DNA from: Prochlorococcus sp. scB243_495K23
GTDB lineage: Bacteria > Cyanobacteriota > Cyanobacteriia > PCC-6307 > Cyanobiaceae
Assembly (NCBI GenBank): GCA_000635495.1
Contig: JFLW01000003.1
Span: 235,855-299,854 of the forward strand
Direction of reading: 5' to 3'
Length of the DNA stretch: 64,000 nucleotides
In this document: positions 39,321-49,994 of the stretch, piece after piece
How the letters are laid out: every line of letters begins with the position of its first letter
How positions within the stretch are numbered: the stretch's first letter is position 1
Notes under the pieces: generated by a model
What the model was told of the DNA's origin: nothing
The model's database searches: none
Seen by the model: the letters and a program-made list of their open reading frames with translations, nothing else
Translations under genes and position numbers: made by a program

Positions 39321-39338
39321 ATTTAATTTGGGAAGAAA

Positions 39339-40412
39339 TTAAACAGTAGCTTTTACTTTTGGATCCAAATCACCTTTTGCGTAAAGATCAGCAAAATAAT
39401 TAGTGCTGTTTTGTTTGATCTTACTTGCTTGACCTTCGCACCAGAATTGCTTGTATCTATCAAGACAAACTTGCTTCATGTATTTTCTAGCAGGCTTGTT
39501 GAAATGTCTTGGGTCGAAGTTTGCCTTATCAGCAAATGCTGCTTCTCTAACCGCGGCAGTGAAAGCAAGTCTGTTATCAGTATCAATGTTGACTTTCCTA
39601 ACTCCATTTCTTATTCCCTCTTGAATTTCTTCAACAGGAACTCCATAAGTTTGAGGAATTTCACCGCCATATTTGTTAATGATATCCAACCATTCTTGGG
39701 GCACTGAACTAGATCCATGCATTACAAGATGGGTATTTGGAAGTGCTTTATGAATTTCAGCAATTCTGCTTATTGCAAGAACTTCTCCTGTAGGTTTTCT
39801 TGTAAATTTATAAGCACCATGACTTGTTCCTATAGCAATAGCTAAAGCATCGACTTTTGTTTTAGCTACAAAATCTGCAGCTTCTTCAGGATCAGTCAGA
39901 AGCATATCTGTAGAAAGTTCACCTTCAAATCCATGACCATCTTCCGCTTCACCTTTTCCTGTCTCTAATGAACCTAAGCAACCTAACTCTCCTTCAACAC
40001 TAACTCCAACTGAATGAGCAAAATCCACTACTTTTTTAGTAACTTCAACATTATATTCGTAACTAGCGGGTGTTTTTGCATCTGCCTCTAGAGAACCGTC
40101 CATCATTACTGATGTGAAACCATTTATTGCTGCTGAGTAACATGTTGATGGCTCATTACCGTGGTCTTGGTGCATTACCACTGGAATATTAGGATATGTT
40201 TCTGTAGCAGCAAGGATTAGATGACGTAGGAAAATTTCTCCTGCATAATTTCTTGCCCCTCTTGAAGCTTGGAGGATTACAGGACTATCAGTTTCATATG
40301 CTGCTTCCATGATTGCTTGAACTTGTTCAAGGTTATTAACATTGAAAGCTGGAATACCGTAACCATTCTCAGCAGCGTGATCTAAAAGTAGTCTTAGTGG
40401 AACGAGGGCCAT
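39339..40412 (-). CDS. fbaA: Class II fructose-1,6-bisphosphate aldolase
   Basis: 357 residues, TIM barrel of the zinc-dependent type: [35 protein letters not shown] (zinc His), [22 protein letters not shown] and [12 protein letters not shown]. It catalyses FBP and SBP condensation/cleavage in the Calvin cycle and glycolysis. It is followed upstream on the same strand by a class I aldolase that uses a different mechanism. The 148-base gap to that gene should hold its promoter. Confidence 0.97.
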   Translation of the reverse strand: MALVPLRLLLDHAAENGYGIPAFNVNNLEQVQAIMEAAYETDSPVILQASRGARNYAGEIFLRHLILAATETYPNIPVVMHQDHGNEPSTCYSAAINGFTSVMMDGSLEADAKTPASYEYNVEVTKKVVDFAHSVGVSVEGELGCLGSLETGKGEAEDGHGFEGELSTDMLLTDPEEAADFVAKTKVDALAIAIGTSHGAYKFTRKPTGEVLAISRIAEIHKALPNTHLVMHGSSSVPQEWLDIINKYGGEIPQTYGVPVEEIQEGIRNGVRKVNIDTDNRLAFTAAVREAAFADKANFDPRHFNKPARKYMKQVCLDRYKQFWCEGQASKIKQNSTNYFADLYAKGDLDPKVKATV

Positions 40413-40560
40413 AATTAAAATAAGTTAAATGCTATATAAAGCATATGTTTCCGAGAGTTTAGTATAAAGAGGTATCAAATGTCACGTCATTAGATATACA
40501 AAATACTAAATTAAAGAAACTTATTTTATGACCCAGAGTACATTTTTAGGATTTTTTTAG

Positions 40561-41628
40561 TTAATAAGTGTAGCCTGCCACAAACAATTGTTCATCAGAT
40601 GAAGGTTGAGATCCTGCTACATAGGCACCTTTTGAAGCTTCAGAGTTTGCTTGAGCTCTTGCTATTAATGCTTTTTGACCTCCTTCAATGTCGCTTCCTT
40701 TCCAGGCCTTTAAGCATGAGTGCTGTAATGCTCTTCCATAGGAGAATGAAACATTCCATAAAGCTTTCCTATAAAGAGTGTTCATATTATTTAAATAAAC
40801 AGAAGCAGCTTCTTCGCTTAACCCTCCAGATAAGAAAACTATTCCAGGAACAGATGCAGGAACGCATCTTTCCATTGTTCTGATTGTCATTTCTGCAACT
40901 TTCATAGGATCAGCTTTTGTTGGACAATCTGCTCCATTAACAGTCATAGAGGGTTTTAATAGGGTGCCTTCTAGAAAAACTCCATTTGCTTGACAGGAAA
41001 TATAAACCTGCTTTATTACCTCTTCTTGAACTTCAGCAGTTTTTTCAATAGTATGGTCTCCGTCCATTAAGATTTCAGGTTCAATAATTGGTACCAACCC
41101 AGATTCTTGGACTGATCTTGCATACCTTGCTAATCCCCAAGCATTCTCTTGAATTGATAGTTTTGAAGGACAGCAATCATTTGTAATTTGCAGAACTGCT
41201 CTCCACTTTGCAAATCTTGCACCTTGTTCATAATATTTTGCTGCTCTTTCAACTAGCCCATCTAAGCCAGAACAAAAAGTTTCTACATCTCCTCCTCCAG
41301 GGAGTGGATTAAGGCCTTTATCCACCTTTATACCTGGAATAATACCTAAATCATTTAGTTTCTTAACCATTGACTCACCATCTTGATGATTCTGATAAAG
41401 AGTTTCTTCGAAGAGGATTGCTCCACTTATATATTTGCCAAGACCTTCTGTAGCAAAAAGCATTCCTCTATATGCCTTCCTATTGTCTTCAGTATTCTCA
41501 ACGCCAATTCCAGCAAGTCTTTTACCTACTGTTTTAGTGGATTCATCTACCGCTAATATTCCTTTTCCTTTAGAAGCTAGTAATTGAGTATTTTCTTTAA
41601 GCTCATTTTTGTAATAATTTAAAGTCAT
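40561..41628 (-). CDS. fda: Class I fructose-1,6-bisphosphate aldolase
   Basis: 355 residues from ATG 41628. The Schiff-base type is recognised by LASKGKGILAVDES, AILFEETLYQ, GIIPGIKVDKGL, ARFAKWRAVLQI, PIIEPEILMDGDH, the lysine region EGTLLKPSM and FLSGGLSEEAA. An open frame runs 19 residues further upstream, but that extension is hydrophobic and unlike the family, so the internal ATG is chosen. The metal-free class I enzyme beside the class II enzyme gives the cell two independent aldolases. Confidence 0.95.
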   Translation of the reverse strand: MTLNYYKNELKENTQLLASKGKGILAVDESTKTVGKRLAGIGVENTEDNRKAYRGMLFATEGLGKYISGAILFEETLYQNHQDGESMVKKLNDLGIIPGIKVDKGLNPLPGGGDVETFCSGLDGLVERAAKYYEQGARFAKWRAVLQITNDCCPSKLSIQENAWGLARYARSVQESGLVPIIEPEILMDGDHTIEKTAEVQEEVIKQVYISCQANGVFLEGTLLKPSMTVNGADCPTKADPMKVAEMTIRTMERCVPASVPGIVFLSGGLSEEAASVYLNNMNTLYRKALWNVSFSYGRALQHSCLKAWKGSDIEGGQKALIARAQANSEASKGAYVAGSQPSSDEQLFVAGYTY

Positions 41629-41731
41629 TCTTGAATAAATCAGTTCAATTGATTTTTCCAGAATATGGAAGAAAAATAAAATCAATCCAATACTTTAACG
41701 GGTGATAATTGCTACTTATAAATGTATAGCC

Positions 41732-42838
41732 TTAAATTTTGATACTTAAACCACTTTTCGAAGATTCTCTTATAGCTTCGCAAACTTTATGACTAGCAAG
41801 TCCCTCAAATAAGCCTGGGATTACAGGTGTTCCATTAATTATACTCTGAGCCCATAAATTTTGAATTCTCAAAACTGGAGCTATTCTCCCATCAGTCCAT
41901 GTTTTTTCAAAATTAAAACTTGAATCTGCAGTTAGATTTTGTATTTTATTTTTGTTGTTTGAATATTTCAAATTAAAACCATGAACATAATCTTTTTGGT
42001 TTTCGCTTTTAAGAATAAGTGATCCTTCGCTTCCATAAATTTCTAAACTAAATCCTCTACCATTTTTAGAAATCGATGATAAAGATACCTGACATGGAAT
42101 AAGATTCGAGCTGTAGTTTGATATTTCTATATTGGCTAAACATACATCTTCACTCGTAACATCATTTAAATCAGATGAATTAGGTAAAGGTCTTTTTTTT
42201 ATTGATGTTGCTAACTTTCCAGACACGTTTATTGCTTCTCCAAAAAACCAATTCAACATATCGAATGCATGAGTTCCTAAGGCGCCAATAACTCCTCCAC
42301 CTTTTTCTTCCAATGAATACCAATTCCAGGATCTTTTGGGGTCGGATCTACTGCCCATTAACCAATCTAATTTGACTAAATATATATCTCCTAAGATATT
42401 TTCATCAATGATTTTTTTTGTCTGAAGGAAAAGAGGTACTGCTCTATATTCAAAATCAACACATACGCTTAAATTATTAATCAAAGATATTCTCTGAAGC
42501 TCTTCAATTTCTGAGGAGGATATTGATACCGGTTTTTCTAAGAGCAAATTTTTATTGTTTTCAAGAGCTTGTTTTGCTAACTTAAATCTTGATTCAGGAG
42601 GAGTGGCAATAATAATCCCATCAATTTTTGGAGATTTAACTAAGTCTTCCCAATTATGAAAAAAATCTAAGCCTGTTTCTTTTTCTAATATTGATTTTTG
42701 CTTTTTCTCGTAATGATAAATTGCTACAGGAGTTAAGTGATCAGACTCTTTTAATGCCTCTAAATGAACTTTTTTCCCAAACCCTAGTCCAGCGATTGCT
42801 ATTTTTAATTTTTTATTTTTAGTATTCATTTTTATCAA
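41732..42838 (-). CDS. Gfo/Idh/MocA family oxidoreductase
   Basis: 368 residues. The N-terminal Rossmann motif is IAIAGLGFGKKVHLEAL, followed by the conserved IIATPPESRFKLAKQAL and the EKP of LLLEKPVSISS. The C-terminal beta-sheet domain carries GGVIGALGTHAFDMLNWFFG, the usual histidine-containing substrate block. It probably oxidises or reduces a sugar or related polyol with NAD(P). Its ATG overlaps the preceding gene's stop (ATGA), so it is translationally coupled to a small exported protein and lies downstream of accD. Confidence 0.87.
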   Translation of the reverse strand: MIKMNTKNKKLKIAIAGLGFGKKVHLEALKESDHLTPVAIYHYEKKQKSILEKETGLDFFHNWEDLVKSPKIDGIIIATPPESRFKLAKQALENNKNLLLEKPVSISSSEIEELQRISLINNLSVCVDFEYRAVPLFLQTKKIIDENILGDIYLVKLDWLMGSRSDPKRSWNWYSLEEKGGGVIGALGTHAFDMLNWFFGEAINVSGKLATSIKKRPLPNSSDLNDVTSEDVCLANIEISNYSSNLIPCQVSLSSISKNGRGFSLEIYGSEGSLILKSENQKDYVHGFNLKYSNNKNKIQNLTADSSFNFEKTWTDGRIAPVLRIQNLWAQSIINGTPVIPGLFEGLASHKVCEAIRESSKSGLSIKI

Positions 42839-43224
42839 TCAATAAATTCTGAACAGCTATTTTCAATAACAACATCTATAAGTTCATCATTATTAGAAGT
42901 TTGCCATTTTGAATTGAATTGAGGAATTCCATTTTTTGATGTATCTTTGAACTTTTTTTCATTGCAATTAATTCTCATTACATAAAGTGATAACTCTCCA
43001 TCCTCATCAGAATTAGTTGGATTCTTAAAGAACTTTGTTAATACACTTATTTCACCATTTGGGAGCGGCTTAATACTCCCTTTATCAAGCCATTCTTTCC
43101 CATCATCATTCTCTTTAAGGAGAACCCAATCAACATTTCCTATCGCATATGAATAGGAGGCAAAGTTTAAAATAAAGAGTAAAAGACTTAAAGAAAAATA
43201 AAATGAATTAGAAATTATTCTCAT
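42835..43224 (-). CDS. Small exported protein, DUF-type, unknown function
   Basis: 129 residues from ATG 43224. A signal peptide is evident (SLSLLLFILNFASYSYA, cleavage near residue 28). The mature part is beta-rich and includes DWVLLKENDDGKEWLDKGSI and SLYVMRINCNEKKFKD, with a second cysteine near the C terminus that could pair with the first. This resembles a family of small secreted cyanobacterial proteins of the surface-adhesin-like type. It begins one base before the accD stop (opposite end) and overlaps the oxidoreductase by 4 bases. Confidence 0.75.
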   Translation of the reverse strand: MRIISNSFYFSLSLLLFILNFASYSYAIGNVDWVLLKENDDGKEWLDKGSIKPLPNGEISVLTKFFKNPTNSDEDGELSLYVMRINCNEKKFKDTSKNGIPQFNSKWQTSNNDELIDVVIENSCSEFID

Positions 43225-43225
43225 T

Positions 43226-44107
43226 TTATATATTTGCCTCTGCAAGTTCTTTAACTCCATGGATTTTTAAAATTTTAGTCAAAGTAGTCTTGAGATCTTT
43301 CCTTTTCACTATTACATCAACAAAACCATGCTCAAGAAGATATTCAGCTGTTTGAAAATTATCGGGTAATTTTTCTCTTAATGTTTGTTCAATAACCCTT
43401 CTTCCCGCAAATCCAATAAGTGCTTTAGGTTCCGCCAAAATTAAATCACCTAACATCGCAAAGCTTGCTGTTACCCCTCCAGTAGTTGGATGAGTTAATA
43501 ATGGCATATATAGGAGATTTTTCTCTTTATGTTTTTTTAGTGCTCCAGAAATTTTTGCCATTTGCATGAGACTTAACATACCTTCTTGCATTCTTGCTCC
43601 ACCTGATGCACAAACAATAAGAATTGGGTAATTTTCTAAAGTTGCTCTCTCAATAATCCTTGTAATTTTTTCACCAACTACTGAACCCATAGATCCTCCC
43701 ATAAATCTAAAATCCATAACAGCTAATGCTAAAGGCATTGAATTTACAGAACAAAAACCTGTTATGACACCGTCTCTTAATCCTGTACCTGCTTGACTTT
43801 CTTTAATTCGATCAGCATAAGACCTTCTATCTTTAAAACCTAAAGGATCTGTAGGACTTAGTGAACGATCAAATTCTTTGAATGAATTTTTATCAGCAAT
43901 TATATTTATCCTTTCGTCACTATTAATTCTATTATGGTGACCACAATTACTACAAACATTGAAATTTGAAATTAGGTCTTTTCTATAAGCTACTTGCGAA
44001 CACTCTGAACATTTAACCCACAAACCATCTCCTTCGTCAGTATCTTGGGAAACTTTCCCAACAAATTGATCTTTACGCCTTGCGGCAAACCAGTCGATTA
44101 ATGACAC
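43226..44107 (-). CDS. accD: Acetyl-CoA carboxylase carboxyltransferase subunit beta
   Basis: 293 residues. An N-terminal zinc ribbon [23 protein letters not shown] has two C-x2-C pairs. The carboxyltransferase crotonase fold follows, with [36 protein letters not shown] and [18 protein letters not shown]. Together with AccA it transfers carboxyl from biotin to acetyl-CoA in fatty-acid synthesis. The partner subunits are elsewhere. The following gene begins just before its stop, making a small operon. Confidence 0.97.
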   Translation of the reverse strand: MSLIDWFAARRKDQFVGKVSQDTDEGDGLWVKCSECSQVAYRKDLISNFNVCSNCGHHNRINSDERINIIADKNSFKEFDRSLSPTDPLGFKDRRSYADRIKESQAGTGLRDGVITGFCSVNSMPLALAVMDFRFMGGSMGSVVGEKITRIIERATLENYPILIVCASGGARMQEGMLSLMQMAKISGALKKHKEKNLLYMPLLTHPTTGGVTASFAMLGDLILAEPKALIGFAGRRVIEQTLREKLPDNFQTAEYLLEHGFVDVIVKRKDLKTTLTKILKIHGVKELAEANI

Positions 44108-44246
44108 AACGTTACCTGTTTTTTCTATTTAAATCTAAGTAAGGTACTTTTATCAAGAAAGATATATAAATATTTGAGATTTTCTAAATTAGAAACGCCT
44201 CAATGTACAAAATATAATTTTTTGAGTTAAAAATCGAAATTAATTA

Positions 44247-45143
44247 TTATTTATTTTTCTCCTCAATCATTTTATGAATTATTGGAGTAAGAATTAGTTC
44301 CATTGCGAAACCCATTTTCCCACCATTTACAACAATACTTGTTGGACTTGACATGAATGAATCGTTAATCATTCCGAGCAAGTATTGAAAATCAATACCC
44401 CATTTCTCTCTTGCCCCTTTTCTGAAATGTATGATCACAAAGCTTTCATCAGGAGTTGGGATATTTCTGCATATGAAAGGATTTGAAGTGTCAATTGTGG
44501 GAATTCTTTGGAAATTAATATCGGTTTTGCTGAATTGTGGGCAGATGTGATTTATATAATCAGGCATTCTTCTTAATATAGTATCCACAATGGTTTCCGC
44601 TGAGTAACCTCTTTCTGCGTTATCTCTATGGATTTTTTGAATCCACTCTAAATTTGTTATCGGAACAACGCCAACAAGTAAATCAGCATAGGATGCCACA
44701 TTGTATCCATCACCTTCTACCCCGCCATGCAAACCTTCATAAAAAAGTACGTCTGTTCCTTCAGGAATATCTTCCCATGGAGTAAATTGCCCAGGTTCTA
44801 GGGATGTCCCAAGTCTTGTATTATGTTCTTCTGCTTCTTCAAGACTATGTAGATAATATCTTTTTTTCCCTCCTCCAGTTTCACCATAGATTTTAAAAAG
44901 TTCTTCTAACTTGTCAAAAAGATTAGCCTCTGGACCAAAATGAGAGAAATTTTCACCTTTTGAAAGAGCGTCTGCCATCGCTTTTTTCATAGGCATTCTT
45001 TCAAATCTGTGGTAACTATCACCTTCTACAACTGCGGGAACAATATCTTCTCTGGCAAAAATATGCTCAAAGGCTCTTTTTACTGTACTTGTTCCTGCTC
45101 CTGAAGATCCTGTTACAGCAACTACTGGATGACGTTTTGACAT
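44247..45143 (-). CDS. prk: Phosphoribulokinase, bacterial class I type
   Basis: 298 residues. Walker A is GSSGAGTST near residues 12-20; the substrate-binding VVEGDSYHRFER and FYEGLHGG follow, then RKGAREKWGIDFQYLLGMI. This is the proteobacterial class I form, not the plant/beta-cyanobacterial form (GDSGCGKST). It lacks the N-terminal regulatory cysteine pair used for thioredoxin/CP12 control: the only cysteines I see are late (ICPQF and FICRN). It makes RuBP from ribulose-5-phosphate. It lies near both aldolases and not far from rpe and glpX. Confidence 0.95.
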   Translation of the reverse strand: MSKRHPVVAVTGSSGAGTSTVKRAFEHIFAREDIVPAVVEGDSYHRFERMPMKKAMADALSKGENFSHFGPEANLFDKLEELFKIYGETGGGKKRYYLHSLEEAEEHNTRLGTSLEPGQFTPWEDIPEGTDVLFYEGLHGGVEGDGYNVASYADLLVGVVPITNLEWIQKIHRDNAERGYSAETIVDTILRRMPDYINHICPQFSKTDINFQRIPTIDTSNPFICRNIPTPDESFVIIHFRKGAREKWGIDFQYLLGMINDSFMSSPTSIVVNGGKMGFAMELILTPIIHKMIEEKNK

Positions 45144-45232
45144 TTTTTAAAAATAATATCTAATGATTCTGACAGGTCATATGCCAACTTTATGTTTTAC
45201 TTAAAAATATTTTTTTATTTATTAATTTTTTT

Positions 45233-46306
45233 TTAAATTTCATCCATTATTTTATCTCCGATGTCACTGCAAGATAATACTTCGGAAGACCCATCAGCTA
45301 AATCGGCTGTTCTAAATCCTTTTGATAAAACTTTATCAATGGCAGTTTCTAAATTTTCTGCAGCTTCTTCTTCATTTAATCCAATTTTTAACATCATGGA
45401 AGCAGATAAAAGCATTGCAATAGGATTCGCTATATTTTTACCAGCTATATCAGGAGCTGAACCATGAACCGGTTCAAAAACTCCTGGGCCATCATTGTTT
45501 AGAGAAGCAGAAGGAAGCATACCAATAGAACCAGTTAACATTGCAGCTAAGTCGCTTAAAATATCTCCAAATAAATTACTTGTTAAAATTACATCAAATT
45601 GACCAGGATCTCTAACTAATTGCATTGCTGCATTATCAACGTACATATTGCTTAGAGATATATTTTTATCTTTTGAGGTGATATTTAAAACTGTATCTCT
45701 CCACAATTGACTAACCTCAAGAACGTTTGATTTATCAACAGAACATATTTTTTTATTTCTTTGGTTAGAAATTTTTATTGCTATTTCTGTTATTCTCTCT
45801 ATCTCGGCCGAATCATAAACCATTGTATTGAAAGCTTTTGGGATTTTTGTATTTGTTATATGTCCTCTTGGTTTTCCAAAATAAATTCCCCCTATTAATT
45901 CTCTTACAACAATAAGATCTACATGCTCAACGATTTCTTTTTTTAATGTACTTGCATCTAATAGAGATTTTCTTATTTTGACAGGCCTGATATTTGCAAA
46001 AAGGTTTAGGGCAGATCTTAACTTTAGTAATCCACTTTCTGGCCTTAATTCTCTTGCAAGAGAGTCATATTTAATATCGCCTACACATGCTAAAAGAACA
46101 GCATCACTTCTTTTGCATTGATCAAGTGTCTTATCTGGAGCAGGAGTCCCATATTTTTCATAAGCTATACCTCCAAATAATTCTTCAATAATCTCAATAT
46201 CAAAATTATGTTTTTTTGAAAGCTTTTTTAAAACATTTTTTGAAACTTCTGAAATCTCTGGTCCAATTCCGTCCCCTGACAATAAAACTATCTTATATTT
46301 CTTCAT
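45233..46306 (-). CDS. leuB: 3-isopropylmalate dehydrogenase
   Basis: 357 residues: VLLSGDGIGPEISEV at the start, RELIGGIYFGKPRG (substrate arginines and tyrosine), CSVDKSNVLEVSQLWRD, the metal site DVILTSNLFGDILSDLAAMLTGSIGMLPSAS, and FEPVHGSAPDIAGKNIANP for NAD. It performs oxidative decarboxylation in leucine synthesis. It is the last gene of a minus-strand run that begins upstream at hisA or DUF3685. Confidence 0.97.
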   Translation of the reverse strand: MKKYKIVLLSGDGIGPEISEVSKNVLKKLSKKHNFDIEIIEELFGGIAYEKYGTPAPDKTLDQCKRSDAVLLACVGDIKYDSLARELRPESGLLKLRSALNLFANIRPVKIRKSLLDASTLKKEIVEHVDLIVVRELIGGIYFGKPRGHITNTKIPKAFNTMVYDSAEIERITEIAIKISNQRNKKICSVDKSNVLEVSQLWRDTVLNITSKDKNISLSNMYVDNAAMQLVRDPGQFDVILTSNLFGDILSDLAAMLTGSIGMLPSASLNNDGPGVFEPVHGSAPDIAGKNIANPIAMLLSASMMLKIGLNEEEAAENLETAIDKVLSKGFRTADLADGSSEVLSCSDIGDKIMDEI

Positions 46307-46335
46307 TTGAATTTTTGTTTATTAAGAACAATAAA

Positions 46336-47370
46336 TTATTGGTTGTCTAATTGTCTAAGTTTTTTTGCTAATGCTGGTAATTTTTTAAAAATACTTGAAC
46401 TCTTTAGCCATGATTTATTCTCCATCGCGGGGAAACCACTAATTACCTTGCCATCTTCTATATCACAATGGATTCCGCATTTTGAACTCGCAATGACATT
46501 ATTACCAACTTTAACCCTATTATTGACTCCTACTTGCCCTGCCAAAATAACACCATCTCCAATATTTGCTCCTCCAGCTATACCAACTTGAGCTGCAAAT
46601 GCACAATTCTTTCCAATTTTAACTCCATGACCTATTTGTATTAAATTATCCAATTTTGTTCCCTCATCAATAAAAGTAAATCCAACTGCGGGCCTATCAA
46701 TACAACAATTCGTTCCAATTTCTACAAAACTCATTATTTTTACACCACCTTTTTGAGGCATCTTTACCCATTTGCCATTTTTAGGAATGAAACCAAATCC
46801 CTCTGATCCAATAACAGAATTTGAATTAATTACACAATTATTTTTTAGAGTGGTATTTTCGTAAATAACACAATTTGGATGAATTATATTATTATTTCCC
46901 ATTCGAACATTGCCTAAAATTGATGCTCCAGCAAGAATATGATTATTGTCACCAATTAAAGTATTTTCTCCAATATATACATTAGGTCCAATATGGCAAT
47001 CTGCTCCAATTAATGCTGTTTTATCTATAACTGCTGAAGCGTGAATTCCTGGTTTTAAATTGATAGTTTTATATAAACAATCCAATACTTCTGCAAATGC
47101 AATCCTTGGGTTTTTAACGATTATGTTTGATATATTGAGTTTCTTTAGGGCACTAACGATTTCATCATTATTAGTAGTTATTATTGCTGATGCTTTAGTT
47201 TGATCTAATTTTTCTTTAAGGATATTATTTTCTTCTAAAAAAGATATTTGATGTTTAACTGCAGCATCTAATGAGGCAGCATCATCTATACATAAATCTT
47301 CAAAAATATTGGCACTAATAAAATTTGAATTTCCTTTTTTTATTAGATCAACTAAATCACTTAAAAGCAT
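46336..47370 (-). CDS. lpxD: UDP-3-O-acylglucosamine N-acyltransferase
   Basis: 344 residues. An N-terminal uridine-binding domain is followed by a left-handed beta-helix built of hexapeptide repeats (for example IGADCHIGPNVYIGENTLIGD, HGVKIGKNCAFAAQVGIAGG). The catalytic histidine is expected in LIQIGHGVKIG. It adds the second acyl chain in lipid A synthesis and fits with lptB elsewhere in the window as part of the outer-membrane pathway. It is 20 bases downstream of proB. Confidence 0.95.
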   Translation of the reverse strand: MLLSDLVDLIKKGNSNFISANIFEDLCIDDAASLDAAVKHQISFLEENNILKEKLDQTKASAIITTNNDEIVSALKKLNISNIIVKNPRIAFAEVLDCLYKTINLKPGIHASAVIDKTALIGADCHIGPNVYIGENTLIGDNNHILAGASILGNVRMGNNNIIHPNCVIYENTTLKNNCVINSNSVIGSEGFGFIPKNGKWVKMPQKGGVKIMSFVEIGTNCCIDRPAVGFTFIDEGTKLDNLIQIGHGVKIGKNCAFAAQVGIAGGANIGDGVILAGQVGVNNRVKVGNNVIASSKCGIHCDIEDGKVISGFPAMENKSWLKSSSIFKKLPALAKKLRQLDNQ

Positions 47371-47390
47371 TTTTCAGTTTTAATTTTTTT

Positions 47391-48473
47391 CTAAGAGAGA
47401 GCAAGAAAATCTCTGTGTACGACAATTATCGAGGAGTTGTTATTTTCTTTATTATTTAAGATACTTCTTAATTTGTCGCTACTTATTGATACTAAACCTT
47501 TTGCAACTTCTTTATCATTTGTATTTACGATTTTAACTGCCTGATTAATCGTAAAGTTTCCTTCTACATTTTTAACACCAACCGATAAAAGTGAGGCACC
47601 TTTTTTTTTAATTGCAAAAGAAGCGCCATCATCTAAAGTAATTTTTCCTACTGTTTGAATTGCATGTGAAAGCCAACTTTTTTTGTTTCCTATAGGTTTT
47701 TCTACTGGATAAAATAAAGTTCCAATTTTATTATCATTAAAAATTTCAATTAAGTTATCTTTATTAGTTCCATCAACTAGTTGGACTTCGACTCCTCCTT
47801 TTGTTGCGATTTCTGCAGAAATTAATTTTGTAGAAATTCCTCCTGTTCCCCATTCATTATTTGAGTTTTGAATATTTTTATCTTTAATTTCCTTTAATTC
47901 ACTATTATGAACTTCTTTAATAGGTTGCGCATCTTTATTATTACGTGGATCTTTTGAGTATAGATTTTCAATATCGGTTAATAAAATAAGCTTATTAGCA
48001 TTTATAGCCAAGGCAACTAAAGCAGAGAGGGTATCATTATCTCCATATTTAAGCTCTTCATTTGCCACGGTATCATTTTCATTTACTATTGGAATAACAT
48101 TTAAATCGATTAATTTTTTTAAAGTTTTTGAAGCGTTATTAAAGGATTCTCTTGAATTGAAATCAGCTTTAGTTATTAAAATTTGAGCAATATTATGACC
48201 TAATTTATTAAATACTTTATCGTATAAGGACATTAAATTAACTTGACCTACTGCAGCAGTAGCTTGAAGGGTACTTAAATCATTTGGTCGCGTTTTAATA
48301 TTTAATTTCTGGCAACCTAATCCAACGGCTCCACTAGTTACTAAAATTAATTTGTTTCCTTTTGAAAGAAAACTTGTAAAGGATCTAGAAAGGTTTTCAA
48401 TAACTTCTTCTGTAGATGTTTCCTCTGTTCCTCTTAAAATACTAGTACCAATTTTTATAACCCAAGTTTTCAT
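47391..48473 (-). CDS. proB: Glutamate 5-kinase
   Basis: 360 residues of the amino-acid kinase family: [61 protein letters not shown] and [16 protein letters not shown] short PUA-like domain closes the protein (about 275-355). It phosphorylates glutamate in proline synthesis. Its ATG overlaps the YqeG gene's stop by 4 bases. Confidence 0.96.
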   Translation of the reverse strand: MKTWVIKIGTSILRGTEETSTEEVIENLSRSFTSFLSKGNKLILVTSGAVGLGCQKLNIKTRPNDLSTLQATAAVGQVNLMSLYDKVFNKLGHNIAQILITKADFNSRESFNNASKTLKKLIDLNVIPIVNENDTVANEELKYGDNDTLSALVALAINANKLILLTDIENLYSKDPRNNKDAQPIKEVHNSELKEIKDKNIQNSNNEWGTGGISTKLISAEIATKGGVEVQLVDGTNKDNLIEIFNDNKIGTLFYPVEKPIGNKKSWLSHAIQTVGKITLDDGASFAIKKKGASLLSVGVKNVEGNFTINQAVKIVNTNDKEVAKGLVSISSDKLRSILNNKENNNSSIIVVHRDFLALS

Positions 48474-48964
48474 TTTATAAAATGAGAAATTAATTTTTCT
48501 ATTATCAAAGTTAAATTAAATTTTATAGGCAAGCCATCTCTATTTAATCGCTTAACTAATATTGTTTTTATATCACATCTATTCCCAACAATAATATCTG
48601 TAAAAATTCTGTCGCCAATAATGGCTATATTTTTTGGCTCTCTGCCAATTTCTTTGATAGCAGACAAAGTTACTTTTTTTCTTGGTTTTGATGCATTGTA
48701 TTTATACCTTAAATTTAATTCTTTCGCTATTTTTGCGATTCTTTTTTTTGATGGATTATTACTTATTAGGTATAAGGAGAAAAGCTTTTTAGATTCTATG
48801 ATCCAATTTTTTACAGCTTTTGGAATCATATTAGATTTTCTATTTACTAGAGTCCCATCCACATCCAGCAATAAAGAATTAATCCCTTTTTTTTGCAATT
48901 CAGATTGAGAAATATTATATATTGGTAAGTTTGAATCCCAATTTACTTTTAGGATAGATCTCAT
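48470..48964 (-). CDS. YqeG-family HAD phosphatase
   Basis: 164 residues with HAD motif [15 protein letters not shown] (the nucleophile and acid Asps), motif II around [11 protein letters not shown], a motif III lysine in KPRKK and motif [19 protein letters not shown]. YqeG/GEP4-type enzymes include phosphatidylglycerophosphate phosphatases, and the window also encodes PgsA (56236-56775), which makes that substrate. Assigning it to phosphatidylglycerol synthesis is therefore attractive but unproven. Confidence 0.85.
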   Translation of the reverse strand: MRSILKVNWDSNLPIYNISQSELQKKGINSLLLDVDGTLVNRKSNMIPKAVKNWIIESKKLFSLYLISNNPSKKRIAKIAKELNLRYKYNASKPRKKVTLSAIKEIGREPKNIAIIGDRIFTDIIVGNRCDIKTILVKRLNRDGLPIKFNLTLIIEKLISHFIK

Positions 48965-48969
48965 TGATT

Positions 48970-49506
48970 TTAAGAACTACTTTTTTCAAGCTCAGTTTCA
49001 ATCAAAGGTTGAATTCTATCGAACTCATCATCTTCAACTAATAAGACACCTTTGTCTTTTAATTTACCCACAATAAAAAAAGGATCTAGTGGTATATATA
49101 AACCATATTCTTGATCAAAAAGATTAAAGTTAACTAGCAATTCATAACTCTCACTATCATCATCGACATAATCTTCTTCTAATTCATCGTAAATTGGTTC
49201 TTCAAGTTCTCCTGATACTGTTAATGTAACTGCTGATCTGATAAGTCTTAAATCATGTTCTTGGAGAACTGCTTCAGCATTTTTTAGTATTTGTTCATTT
49301 TTATCTATTTTCTCAATTAATTCAGGTTCATCTTTTTCATTTATCTTAAAAAGACTTACTGGAGTATCAACTGGGGTTAATAAAGCATATTCTTGGCTTT
49401 CAACACTTACTAATTGTTCAAGATAACAAAATAGCTCGTTTCCATTTGAGTCATTTAATAAAATAGTCTGTGCATCATAATTATCATTTGAATTTGCTTC
49501 TTTCAT
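48970..49506 (-). CDS. DUF3727/DUF1292-type protein
   Basis: 178 acidic residues. The first ~70 resemble the DUF1292 fold (TILLNDSNGNELFCYLEQLVSVESQEYALLTPVDTPVSLF). The second half carries the cyanobacterial/plastid DUF3727 pattern YELLVNFNLFDQEYGLYIPLDPFFIVGKL. The function is not known; a plastid homologue family exists. It lies between ruvX (27-base gap) and the YqeG gene (5-base gap) in a tight run. Confidence 0.82.
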   Translation of the reverse strand: MKEANSNDNYDAQTILLNDSNGNELFCYLEQLVSVESQEYALLTPVDTPVSLFKINEKDEPELIEKIDKNEQILKNAEAVLQEHDLRLIRSAVTLTVSGELEEPIYDELEEDYVDDDSESYELLVNFNLFDQEYGLYIPLDPFFIVGKLKDKGVLLVEDDEFDRIQPLIETELEKSSS

Positions 49507-49532
49507 TTAAAAATTATCTATCCTTTTTAATA

Positions 49533-49994
49533 CTAATATTTTATCTGACGTTTACCAGCTATTTCTTCTAATTCAGGACCCTCTTCGATCCATTGTTCAA
49601 GTATTATTTTTGCTGAATAACTATCAATCAATCCGGATTTATCTTTTTTTATTCCAAATCTTTCTGAAGATTCCCAAGATGAACTATGTTCGTTGACATA
49701 AGAAAATGGAAGCTTTAATTCATTTGAAAGTAATTGACCGTAATTTTTACAGTCAATAGCTTGATTAGTCATTTGACCTCCTTCATCTAGCGGAATACCC
49801 ACAATAAAACCAGTCAAATTGAATTCATTTATATAATTTCTAATGATTTTAATCTCTTGATTATTTTCAAATCTTTTTATAGCTGGAAGTATATTTGATG
49901 TTATGCAGAGGGGATCACAATAAGCTAATCCTATTCTTTTGGTACCTATATCTAAACTCAAAATTGACTTAGGTTTGGGTTTGTTAAATTTCAC
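49533..49994 (-). CDS. ruvX: Putative Holliday junction resolvase (RuvX/YqgF)
   Basis: 153 residues with the RNase-H-like start [19 protein letters not shown], the middle [17 protein letters not shown] and NEHSSSWES, and a final [15 protein letters not shown] that provides the third acidic residue. YqgF proteins act in 16S rRNA processing and possibly in recombination. The start overlaps the preceding stop by 4 bases. Confidence 0.93.
   Translation of the reverse strand: MKFNKPKPKSILSLDIGTKRIGLAYCDPLCITSNILPAIKRFENNQEIKIIRNYINEFNLTGFIVGIPLDEGGQMTNQAIDCKNYGQLLSNELKLPFSYVNEHSSSWESSERFGIKKDKSGLIDSYSAKIILEQWIEEGPELEEIAGKRQIKY

Noticed and set aside
41629..41685. 19-residue N-terminal extension of the class I aldolase
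   Set aside because: Hydrophobic residues unlike the family; the ATG at 41628 gives the normal start.
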